This document shows, piece after piece, positions 18,305-27,586 of a stretch of DNA of 64,000 nucleotides. The stretch lies in contig NZ_CP040840.1 of NCBI RefSeq assembly GCF_006874765.1, forward strand, positions 2,105,001 through 2,169,000, in the 5' to 3' direction. Each line of letters begins with the position of its first letter. Within the stretch, counting starts at the first letter, position 1. Origin of the DNA: Leptospira weilii (lineage in GTDB: Bacteria; Spirochaetota; Leptospiria; Leptospirales; Leptospiraceae). The notes beneath the pieces were generated by a model, which searched no databases, was not told where the DNA came from, and saw only the letters and a program-made list of their open reading frames with translations. The translations under genes and the position numbers were made by a program.

Positions 18305-18460
18305 ATTTTCTGTCAAAAAATCAAGCATCTCTGTACAAAAATAGCGGATTTTTGCATAGATTCTTTCAAAGTAGGAATTCATAGCTCGCAAAATTCAGAA
18401 TGTCCGTTTATCAACCAATCTCAATCGGATCTATTTTGGGATGTATTTCAACGTGAGTTT

Positions 18461-18515
18461 CGATCCCAGAGGGCCGTTAGAGCCAGCGGCTGGGATCGGA
18501 AGGAAGGGATTTGCG
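18461..18515. repeat. Hairpin repeat, left island boundary (copy 1)
   Basis: CGATCCCAGAGGGCCGTTAG is followed by AGCCAGCGGCTGGGATCGGA and AGGAAGGGATTTGCG. The outer arms CGATCCCA and TGGGATCG pair, and GCCG pairs with CGGC inside. Near-identical copies are at 21967-22021 and 50001-50050. This copy lies at the point where the chromosomal style of sequence gives way to AT-rich accessory DNA; copy 3 lies at the other end. Confidence 0.7.
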
Positions 18516-18609
18516 GACGCAACGTCGAGGAGACTCTTTCGTTAGACGACATTTTGAAAAATTTCTAAAAAAATCTTAACTGTTTTCTGAAAAAAAAAAG
18601 TATGAGAGT

Positions 18610-19227
18610 ATGAATCAATTTTTAACTAAAATTTTCGAAATTTACAATCAATCAAGATCTAAGATTAACCCTGCTTGGAATTGGGAAGGAATAAAGAACA
18701 CATACGAAAGAGAACCGGAATTGTTTGAGAATATCTTTAAAAGATCGAGTACAAATCGATACAATTTTCAAGAAGATCTTTTGATTAATAGCCTATGGAT
18801 TGCCTCAAATGTTACAGATAGTTATCTGAAGCGTCCAAATTGCTATTACTGTGGATTGATGTTCGAGCGAGCGGATTATTTTAATGGTATTGTTCACATT
18901 GATCATTTTAATCCAATAAGTAAGACAGGAATACACTCCGCGGGAAATATAATTCCTACTTGTAAAGATTGCAATTTACTTAAATCAAATCTATCAGATG
19001 ATGAGCTTTTAACGATTTTTCGGACTCCAGAGAAATTCTTTTCTGTAAAATATCTCAAGTCTACTGGAACTAAAAAGGAAAAGCTAAAAGATTTTTCAGC
19101 TTTATTTTTCCAGCGATCAGCTGGAGGAGAGGAATATCGGAATGCTTTTAAGATTACGATTTATGATCAGAGAAAACATCAAGATGATATGAAAGCGAAT
19201 TATCGCATAAAATGGCAAAACGATTAA
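18610..19227 (+). CDS. HNH endonuclease domain protein
   Basis: 205 aa. A C-terminal HNH domain is clear: CYYCG, then VHIDHFNPIS, then a G-N-I-I-P-T-C-K-D-C-N-L-L-K-S-N block, giving the paired zinc cysteines (CxxC ... CxxC), the catalytic IDH and the final N. The N-terminal 80 residues are helical with no recognised family. Such small stand-alone HNH genes occur in mobile and defence regions. It is the first gene of the AT-rich island. Whether it cuts host or foreign DNA is unknown. Confidence 0.75.
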   Translation: MNQFLTKIFEIYNQSRSKINPAWNWEGIKNTYEREPELFENIFKRSSTNRYNFQEDLLINSLWIASNVTDSYLKRPNCYYCGLMFERADYFNGIVHIDHFNPISKTGIHSAGNIIPTCKDCNLLKSNLSDDELLTIFRTPEKFFSVKYLKSTGTKKEKLKDFSALFFQRSAGGEEYRNAFKITIYDQRKHQDDMKANYRIKWQND

Positions 19228-19319
19228 TTCAAAACGTCGCATAACTTCGTCTCCTCACTCCGTTCAAGATTGCTAATTCAACCTAAGGTTAAGGTAGTCA
19301 CATAAAAGTGGATAGTCTT

Positions 19320-19406
19320 ATGAGCAATCCTGAAGAATCTCAAAAAGTAATTGAAACATTTATGCAAATGACTAAATTTGACATTCAAAAATTGATTAAC
19401 GTTTAA
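19320..19406 (+). pseudogene. C-terminal remnant of a PhnB/3-demethylubiquinone methyltransferase-like gene
   Basis: 28 codons reading MSNPEESQKVIETFMQMTKF and ending DIQKLINV. PhnB-like proteins (3-dmu-9_3-mt family) commonly end with a similar pattern (x-S-Q-R-V-x-x-A-x-x-x-M-x-K-x-D-I-x-x-L). It is 11 bp before the VOC gene, suggesting both came in from a donor operon whose first gene was lost. In the second copy (32404 onward) an extra G shifts the frame. Confidence 0.5.
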
Positions 19407-19417
19407 AAATAAAAATT

Positions 19418-19858
19418 ATGGCACTTATTAATCCTCATATTAACTTCAACGGGAATGCCGAAGAAGCGTTTACATTTTATAAATCAGTATTTGGCGGAGA
19501 GTTTGCAAAAATTATACGTTTCAAAGACCTTGCAAGTCCTGAATTTCCAGTAGCAAAAAAAGAAGAAAATAAAATTATGCACATTGCTTTGCCTATTGGT
19601 AAATATAATATGTTGATGGCAAATGATGTCCCGGAAGCTATGGGGCGAACAAATGAAAATGAGAACAGAAGTAAAATTGTAATCAGTGCAGAAAGTAAAG
19701 AAGAAGCAGACAAATTATTTAATGGGCTATCAGCAGGTGGACAAATTGAAATGTCTATTGCCGACAGCCCTTGGGGCTCTTACTTTGGAATGTTTAGAGA
19801 TAAATATGGGATTGAATGGATGGTTGACTTTGACCCAAAATATAAAGGACAAATATAA
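19418..19858 (+). CDS. VOC/PhnB-like glyoxalase-fold protein (copy A)
   Basis: 146 aa vicinal-oxygen-chelate fold protein of the PhnB/DUF1338-like small type: N-terminal PHINFNGNAEEAFTFYKSVF, a central metal-type H in IMHIALPIG, and C-terminal PWGSYFGMFRDKYGIEWMVD. Such proteins bind metal and modify or sequester small molecules; no substrate is indicated. Codon use is much more AT-rich than the flanking chromosome and the sequence style is Bacteroidota-like, pointing to transfer. Identical in protein to 32503-32943. Confidence 0.85.
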   Translation: MALINPHINFNGNAEEAFTFYKSVFGGEFAKIIRFKDLASPEFPVAKKEENKIMHIALPIGKYNMLMANDVPEAMGRTNENENRSKIVISAESKEEADKLFNGLSAGGQIEMSIADSPWGSYFGMFRDKYGIEWMVDFDPKYKGQI

Positions 19859-19903
19859 GCGGCCAAAACAACGAACGCCAAACGTCGCACAGATCGCAAC
19901 CGT

Positions 19904-20073
19904 TAATCTGTAATAGCCAAAATAAGATCTGACACTTCCTTTAAGACGTTCCTCAAAGTTTCCGCTAACTTCAAAAGTCCAATCTTGTTCTTGGTTATTT
20001 TTTGTAGTGTTGTGATCTTTTTTCCTTGGTAATTCTAAGGAGTATAAGATCAAGTTCTAACTATTACAGATTA
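19904..20073. repeat. 170-bp element with 13-bp perfect inverted ends
   Basis: TAATCTGTAATAG (19904-19916) and CTATTACAGATTA (20061-20073) are perfect inverted repeats. Next to the right end lies GTATAAGATCAAGTTCTAA, whose complement (TTAGAACTTGATCTTA) recurs at 30427-30442, and a similar piece at 33001-33013. No coding capacity; a MITE-like element or one broken into pieces at the other sites. Confidence 0.55.
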
Positions 20074-20331
20074 CTTTAAATTTTTAATAATATTATGCTT
20101 TATCTAATGATTTTAATATTCTATATCTTGCACATTTTGGTGTTAAAGTAGAGTGTACTAAATCATAATTCTTGACTTATAAGTTTTTAAAATGCAATGT
20201 TTTGGTGCAAATATTAATGTACTGTGAAGGGGAACGGATAGTTTTGTTTTCGAGCGACTAGTTGCTCAAAAAGCAGTATGAAAAATAAGTATGTGCTTAG
20301 AAGTATAAAAAATAAAGAAGTAGAGTAAATC

Positions 20332-20477
20332 GTGAGTTATAATATTCATCTCAATTTTCTTCCATTGCAGAGTATTCCGGAAAATCTTTTGATCTATAGA
20401 AAGGAGCGCTTGGTTAATCAAAAAGAAAAACCAGAGGCCGACTATGTTTACGGTTATACTTTACCAATTGATCCAAC
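20332..20477 (+). pseudogene. N-terminal fragment of an unknown gene, cut by IS630-type element
   Basis: A GTG-started frame (MSYNIHLNFLPLQSIPENLL ...) reads up to the TA where the IS630-type element begins at 20478; beyond this point the frame continues only into IS sequence. No matching C-terminal half is found on the far side of the element, where a transposase fragment begins, so a deletion accompanied or followed insertion. No family recognised. Confidence 0.45.
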
Positions 20478-21559
<1,082 letters not shown>

Positions 21560-21601
21560 GGCGTCATCATCAAGGATCATCTTCCTTTACAAACTCCCTT
21601 A

Positions 21602-22551
<950 letters not shown>

Positions 22552-22555
<4 letters not shown>

Positions 22556-22866
22556 AGAAAAAGAGTCGTATTCTGAAATACAGATTTAGAGCAGAGGATT
22601 TTTACAAGATTCTAAAATCCCAAAAAGGAAAATGTTTTCTTACCGGAAGAGATGTTTACCCAGTGGATGCACTCAATGAACACATTCTTCCTCTGCGTAA
22701 AGGTGGTGAGCATGAGTTCAAGAATATTTGTCTTGTGATTTCTCCCTTAGCAAAACTGAAACGATACTTTACGGAAGAAGAAATTGTTCATATGGCTGCT
22801 GATATTCTCAAATTCAAGGGAGAGAAATATGGCTATCAGATCGAACAAGGAAAAAGAAGAAAGTAA
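22552..22866 (+). CDS. Small HNH-like protein (104 aa)
   Basis: Contains a recognisable but incomplete HNH fold: [10 protein letters not shown] (one zinc-type Cys position), [21 protein letters not shown] where the catalytic H and the following N are kept, but the last part has [10 protein letters not shown] in place of the usual CxxCN/K-x-N block. Overlaps the previous stop by 4 bp (ATGA) and the next gene by 38 bp, so the three form one unit. It may be a DNA-binding relic or an active nickase; activity is uncertain. Confidence 0.6.
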
Positions 22867-23491
22867 GGTATTTCCAAGATGGTTAGCTCAGACCTTATCC
22901 CAAAATCTAAACATTAAATATGACTACTTCCTCCGAGAAAGAAGAAAACTTGATGTTTGGGTTTCTTGGGGTAAAGCGGCGGAGAACTCTTGTAAAAGTC
23001 TTCTTACATTCATAACCCAATTTAAGTATATTAAGATTAAGGAAGATCCTCATTGGAAATTTAGAGCGATTGATTCTGCAAACTTAGTAAATAAAGTAGC
23101 GAGAAGTCTAACCGGTCAAGCGAGGGTTGAGTTTATTTCTAAATTTCTGAATCACTTTGCTCGTAAGAAAGAGCTTTATGATCCGATCAGTCCCGTTCAG
23201 CTAAGAATGGTTCATTTGGAAACAAACCGGTTGAATTGTTATGCTCGGGATCTGGATTTTTTGGCTAAACGAGCTAAGCCTAAAACCTGGGTTTCAGCAG
23301 CTCGTAGGAATTATTTGAGGATGTTGCGGACTGATTTTACGAATCCAGAAAGGGAGTTTTCGAGCTGGGATTTATGTTTTAGAAATAACCGGGCTAAATT
23401 GCACAGATTCGAAACGGACCTTTGGGGTAATTGTTTTGAGAAGAATCGGAAGAGGCTGGAGAGAATTGGTAAAGATTTAGCTGGAGGATAG
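22829..23491 (+). CDS. Hypothetical basic protein (220 aa)
   Basis: Start chosen at ATG 22829, which has a GGGAGAG ribosome site; an earlier ATG at 22784 has none. The protein is rich in Arg, Lys and Trp (LRERRKLDVWVSWGKAAENS, then many R-N-R and R-K-R clusters), suggesting nucleic-acid binding. No family recognised. It overlaps the HNH-like gene and closes the transposase-tail / HNH / basic-protein unit, which may be a transposon cargo or accessory module. Confidence 0.55.
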   Translation: MAIRSNKEKEESKVFPRWLAQTLSQNLNIKYDYFLRERRKLDVWVSWGKAAENSCKSLLTFITQFKYIKIKEDPHWKFRAIDSANLVNKVARSLTGQARVEFISKFLNHFARKKELYDPISPVQLRMVHLETNRLNCYARDLDFLAKRAKPKTWVSAARRNYLRMLRTDFTNPEREFSSWDLCFRNNRAKLHRFETDLWGNCFEKNRKRLERIGKDLAGG

Positions 23492-23529
23492 CCTGTTTTT
23501 CCACAGGGTTGAATTCAGTTTGTTTTGAC

Positions 23530-23552
23530 TTGTCCGAAAGCAGATAATGAAT
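23530..23552. repeat. Left inverted repeat of the AbiE/GTPase segment
   Basis: TTGTCCGAAAGCAGATAATG AAT: 22 of 23 bases match the complement of 30157-30179. Homology extends with small gaps over about 40 bp (TGTTTTG on one side, ACTATTTT on the other). The pair encloses 6.65 kb. Confidence 0.65.
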
Positions 23553-23722
23553 TCGACTATTTTGATAGGCACAGATCAACTCGTTGATTTGAAATATTTA
23601 CATAAAACATTCAATTATGAAAATGGAACATTTATTAAACTTACGAAATAGATAGGAGACCAAGAGTTTTTAATAGTAAAAGATTTTTAAAATTATCTGC
23701 TGAAGATGAAAAAATATAAGCA

Positions 23723-24667
23723 TCACATTTTTGATAAATGTGGTTTTAAACTTTCTATGATCTCTTGTAATCGCGGTACTTTTCCATAATAGATGGCTTT
23801 GGTTTTTTCATATCGATCCTCAATTTGTTTAAACATATTTGGATTGTTTAAAATGAAAGCATCATTCTTAGTTAAATTTTTTTCGTCCTTAGATCTAAAA
23901 CGATTATTTTTATGTTCAATATATTTTTCTGAACCAATAAATTTTTGAATATTCGGTAGTTCAAGAAGTTTATATACATCATAATAATGTCGTGCAAAGT
24001 TCGAAATATCCAATCCCTCTGCTAATTGACGATATTTAGTAGAGATTGCTTGTAATTTTTCAACAAAAGTATATTCTGGACGATAGCATCTTACGCTTAA
24101 AGCTCGGTTATCGAAAAAATCTTTTAATTGTTCAGTTTTTTCCAAATAATCAATGATCCACGATGAAATATTTTTTTCTTCCCATGGCTCTACTGTATCA
24201 AAACCTATTTCAAGAAGTATTCCCGACTTAACTCCTTCGACTTGATTGGAGGAGTTATATGATACGACAATTCCAGCATTAATCAGATGATCGCTATCAA
24301 AGTCTTTGTTACGTTCAATATTTACTGCCCCAGGAACTTGAATTCTAGTTGTAAGCCCGTCAAAGAATTTCTTTCTTTTTTCTACATTTTTTGGTGATGT
24401 ATCTTTTCTTGCCGTTTGAGATCGTAAAGATTCATCTTCTATTAATAAATCAATATCCTCGGAAAAACGATCAATCACTCGATATGCTTTTGAAAGTGAA
24501 GTTCCCCCTTTCATAAAGTAACTTAGACCGGAGTTAGATAAAGACCAAAGGGTATGCATAATCCAGTAGTCTTTTTCAATTAATGTAGGTAAAATTTTCT
24601 TGGAATCAGATACTATTTGAATTAGCTCTTTCCAATTTTTATCTTCATGGATAAAGGGTTTAATCAC
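23723..24667 (-). CDS. AbiEii-type nucleotidyltransferase toxin
   Basis: 314 aa, AbiEii/AbiGii family (DUF1814). The pattern LIEKDYWIMHTLWSLSNSGL, FMKGGTSLSKAY and RFSEDIDLLIED shows the nucleotidyltransferase G-G-T-S and D-x-D metal motif. C-terminal R-C-Y-R-P-E-Y-T-F-V-E-K-L-Q-A motif and YDVYKL are typical. In type IV AbiE systems this protein is the toxin, and related enzymes transfer nucleotides to tRNA, causing growth arrest on phage infection. Overlaps the antitoxin stop by 4 bp. Confidence 0.88.
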   Translation of the reverse strand: MIKPFIHEDKNWKELIQIVSDSKKILPTLIEKDYWIMHTLWSLSNSGLSYFMKGGTSLSKAYRVIDRFSEDIDLLIEDESLRSQTARKDTSPKNVEKRKKFFDGLTTRIQVPGAVNIERNKDFDSDHLINAGIVVSYNSSNQVEGVKSGILLEIGFDTVEPWEEKNISSWIIDYLEKTEQLKDFFDNRALSVRCYRPEYTFVEKLQAISTKYRQLAEGLDISNFARHYYDVYKLLELPNIQKFIGSEKYIEHKNNRFRSKDEKNLTKNDAFILNNPNMFKQIEDRYEKTKAIYYGKVPRLQEIIESLKPHLSKM

Positions 24668-25239
24668 GTATTTGATATTAATTGTTCGAGTTCTTTTTTA
24701 ACTGCAACTTTTCCAAAGCTCTCAGCGTATTTTTTTAATTTCGCCTTATTGAGGGATTGGAGTTTGTTTCGAAGATACTTTGGTAAATTTTCCGGATGCT
24801 CTGCAAGAGTTTTACGTTCGTTCATAAACTCAACGAGAAGAAATTCAGAATTTGGGGAAGACGGATAACCAGATCTGCGTTTGAAATTGAACTTCATACC
24901 CCCAAGCTCAACTCTGCCGTGCCTTTTTTGGTTATAGACAGTAAATTCGTTATATAGCTGTGTTAATCCTAAACCTATTCCATTCAAAGAATTATGGTCG
25001 ACCACAAGAAAGTCCTTGGTTTTAAGATATTTTTCAACTAAAAGAGGTAATTCGGTAGGGACTTCTCCGAACTTACTTGGTTTAGGGCGTGAATAGAGCC
25101 CAGTGCTAAGCTTTCTTAAAAACCCTTCTTTAACAAGTTGTTTTAATTCTCGATCTATACTATTTGAATAAGGAAGTAAGTCACTGCGCCTATAAACTTT
25201 TCCAGGTTTTAAATGGAACTTTAGAACATTAAGGCTCAT
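24664..25239 (-). CDS. AbiEi-type antitoxin / transcriptional regulator
   Basis: 191 aa with an N-terminal winged-helix (VYRRSDLLPYSNSIDRELKQLVKEGFLRKLSTGLYSR pattern) and a C-terminal antitoxin domain ending in a coiled helix (LNKAKLKKYAESFGKVAVKK). AbiEi proteins bind the operon promoter and neutralise AbiEii without contact. It is upstream of and overlaps the toxin gene by 4 bp (ATGA), the expected order. The 200-bp gap upstream (25240-25442) should hold its promoter and operator. Confidence 0.85.
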   Translation of the reverse strand: MSLNVLKFHLKPGKVYRRSDLLPYSNSIDRELKQLVKEGFLRKLSTGLYSRPKPSKFGEVPTELPLLVEKYLKTKDFLVVDHNSLNGIGLGLTQLYNEFTVYNQKRHGRVELGGMKFNFKRRSGYPSSPNSEFLLVEFMNERKTLAEHPENLPKYLRNKLQSLNKAKLKKYAESFGKVAVKKELEQLISNT

Positions 25240-25442
25240 GCTATTATTAGACTCCTGGTGAATTCTTTGTCAAATATTTTTGTAAAAATTCATGCATTTT
25301 TGGAACAAGAAAAACGCTATAGCTAAATTTTTTGCACGATCGTATCCATTCCCATTCGGGGGATTTTCAAACAGTCGCTAAAAAAATTGAATTATTGTAT
25401 TGTAATTTTTAAATCACACTCTAATGAAATTGACAATTGAAC

Positions 25443-26330
25443 TTAGTTCTTCTTCTTTTTACCAAAAAAGAGAGACAATGTTTCATTAATTGCAAATCGA
25501 AGAAGACCAGGTAAGCTATCAACATGAGATTGAAACATTGATTTTAATTCAACAATTTCCCTTCTAAGTTGGTCCACTTCGCCTTCTATCGGTAAAGAAT
25601 TTTTATCTACTGCAAGTATATTATTTCTAATAATAGTGAATTCGTTAGTGATTGGACTAATATATCCATCAATTGCATTTGAATAATTTGGATTCATTGA
25701 TTCTTCCTTAGACCCTAACAATACGTTACCGCAAAATTTAATACCAAATGAAGGCACTATCCCTGCGATTCCATTATAATTTTTTAAGACTTCTGTAATT
25801 GCATTCCACAATTGAACATTTTTTATAATTTCCGATGAATAAGAATAATTTGTATCTGAAAGAAAGATTCCCTTTGACAGTTGTCGCTCCACAATTTCAT
25901 GATTTTTTAAAAATGCGGATCTAAATTCTTCTAGTAACCTATAACCAAGATTTTGAATTTTCGCTAACGGTAAATCGGGGTCTGTAAATACTATTTTCGA
26001 GGGAAAAAAGATCGCGATTACGATAACACTCTTTCTCTTTAAATGATCTAACGAAGGAGAAATACAAACAACCGCTCCCTGCTCATCATCCTTAATTAAG
26101 AAAAATTCAGAAATCTTGTCGGATCGATTACTTTCAAAAAAAGAATCTATAATTCCCGGCCAATCCAATACATTCAAAGTATAATTTTCAAGTTTCGAGA
26201 GATTTTTAGGTACTGTATTTGGAATAATTAATTGAAACTCCCGATGACTCTTTGTAATTTCAAATCCTTTTGCAAAAACAAAAATATTTACACATTGCGA
26301 GTTATCCATTAGCTCACCTATTGCATCCAT
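25443..26330 (-). CDS. Unknown third component of the GTPase-kinase operon (295 aa)
   Basis: No family recognised. Mixed alpha/beta body with several hydrophobic strands (SVIVIAIFFPSKIVFTD), a helical middle, and a C-terminal coiled coil (VDQLRREIVELKSMFQSHVD) followed by an amphipathic helix and a lysine tail (GKKKKN) that could touch membrane or nucleic acid. Its start lies 13 bp inside the end of the kinase-like gene, so it is tightly coupled to it. As the only non-enzymatic member, it is the best candidate for the effector or the sensor/adaptor. This is inference. Confidence 0.6.
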   Translation of the reverse strand: MDAIGELMDNSQCVNIFVFAKGFEITKSHREFQLIIPNTVPKNLSKLENYTLNVLDWPGIIDSFFESNRSDKISEFFLIKDDEQGAVVCISPSLDHLKRKSVIVIAIFFPSKIVFTDPDLPLAKIQNLGYRLLEEFRSAFLKNHEIVERQLSKGIFLSDTNYSYSSEIIKNVQLWNAITEVLKNYNGIAGIVPSFGIKFCGNVLLGSKEESMNPNYSNAIDGYISPITNEFTIIRNNILAVDKNSLPIEGEVDQLRREIVELKSMFQSHVDSLPGLLRFAINETLSLFFGKKKKN

Positions 26331-27586
26331 AATTCAACTAATCTCATTTTATTTTTTAAATCCTGGTTTTGGTTATGATATCTCAGCGCAATTTGTAAAT
26401 ATTCATAAGATTTTTTCGCACTTTTTAAATAACATATCGAAATAGTCACTAATTCAATCCAATGATCTACGCGATTTGGCGCCTTATCGACCGCTTCCTT
26501 TAATAAATCTAAATAAAACTGAAGATCATCCACATTGAAATTTTCAGATCTAATTAACTTCGCATAATGATCAAATACCTTATCTATTTCATTCGCAGGA
26601 TATATTTCATTTTGAGAGATTGCAGCATTGTTAACATCTTTCGAGATAAGTGGTAGTTCATGAAAGGTACTATCACTTGAGGCTGACGATTCTTCAAGAA
26701 TTTCTTGCTCATACTCATTTGCAATTTGGTTCAAAGAAATATTTTTCGGAATGTAATCTTCAATAACTTTTTTCCAAAATGCTTTCTCACTTTGTGATTT
26801 ATTAGGTAAACTGTTTAACCAAGCCCAAAACCATTCCTCTAAATTGTAAACCTTCCCAGGATACCTAAAAAGTTCCCCAGCCCATATTTGTATTGCACAT
26901 AGACAAATTTCTAGCTTAAATTTTTTAATCAATTCAATAGAATAATATTTCTCATCGTCGCTTCGTTCAATAATTTTATCATTTATAGATTTTAGAATAT
27001 TACAGCGCTTATAAGCCAATGTCTTTACTTCAAACTTACCTTCTTTGGCTTTGTAAAAACTATCCAAATCAATTAATCGAAATTCATTTTTTGAATTTAC
27101 TCCCAAGTTTTTTGGACAAAGATCAAAATGAATCCAATCAAGCTTTTCTTCATTAGTATTTGCAAATACTCGAATAAATTCTCTGACTTTGCTTTTGCTT
27201 ATTTTACCTTCTTCGATTAATTGTTTTAAAGGTGTAAGTAAATCCATAACTATTAGAAGAGCAGAATCATTTTCGAGAAATTTTAATTCTGCTAAATCCA
27301 CGATTGGTATTTTTTTTTCTGCCAAAGTAGCATTTTTGAGATCGTTATAGATTCTGTGGAGCCTTGTTGCATTCGTAACTAATTTAGTGTTATCTCCCGC
27401 ATTTTGATCCGCAACCCAAATGCATTTTATAAAGAAACGTTTCTGAGGATTTCTTACACTTTCTGCATTAGCGAAAATAACAGGAAAATCTCCCATCATC
27501 GATCCGCTGGGGATAAACCTCATTACATTTCGATATTCACCAGCAGGTAGCTCTTCAATTAAATTTTGAAATAGCGTTTCGTGCAT
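26318..27586 (-). CDS. Protein-kinase-like protein with helical repeat tail
   Basis: 422 aa. The kinase fold is indicated by the beta-3 lysine K54 (RFFIKCIWV), the catalytic loop H153-F-D155-L-C-P-K-N160 and the metal motif L-I-D173-L-D175-S-F, i.e. HxDxxxxN plus DxD in place of DFG. All key residues are present, so it could be active. Residues 330-422 form TPR-like helices (VDHWIELVTISICYLKSAKKSYEYLQIAL). Its ATG directly abuts the stop of the GTPase gene (TAAATG). Inferred: phosphorylates a partner or target as part of a GTPase-controlled switch. Confidence 0.65.
   Translation of the reverse strand: MHETLFQNLIEELPAGEYRNVMRFIPSGSMMGDFPVIFANAESVRNPQKRFFIKCIWVADQNAGDNTKLVTNATRLHRIYNDLKNATLAEKKIPIVDLAELKFLENDSALLIVMDLLTPLKQLIEEGKISKSKVREFIRVFANTNEEKLDWIHFDLCPKNLGVNSKNEFRLIDLDSFYKAKEGKFEVKTLAYKRCNILKSINDKIIERSDDEKYYSIELIKKFKLEICLCAIQIWAGELFRYPGKVYNLEEWFWAWLNSLPNKSQSEKAFWKKVIEDYIPKNISLNQIANEYEQEILEESSASSDSTFHELPLISKDVNNAAISQNEIYPANEIDKVFDHYAKLIRSENFNVDDLQFYLDLLKEAVDKAPNRVDHWIELVTISICYLKSAKKSYEYLQIALRYHNQNQDLKNKMRLVELWMQ

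Larger units (their letters stand above)
19248..19935. repeat. Long direct repeat with VOC gene (copy A)
   Basis: Nearly identical to 32338-33017: both hold CGTCTCCTC, a TAGTCACATAAAAGTGGA stretch, a remnant of an upstream gene, the whole VOC gene and ~75 bp of downstream sequence. Copy A has extra short insertions (TTAAGG near 19290, GCA near 19887). The two copies are in the same orientation and enclose about 12.4 kb, so recombination between them would delete or amplify the defence genes in between. Confidence 0.85.
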
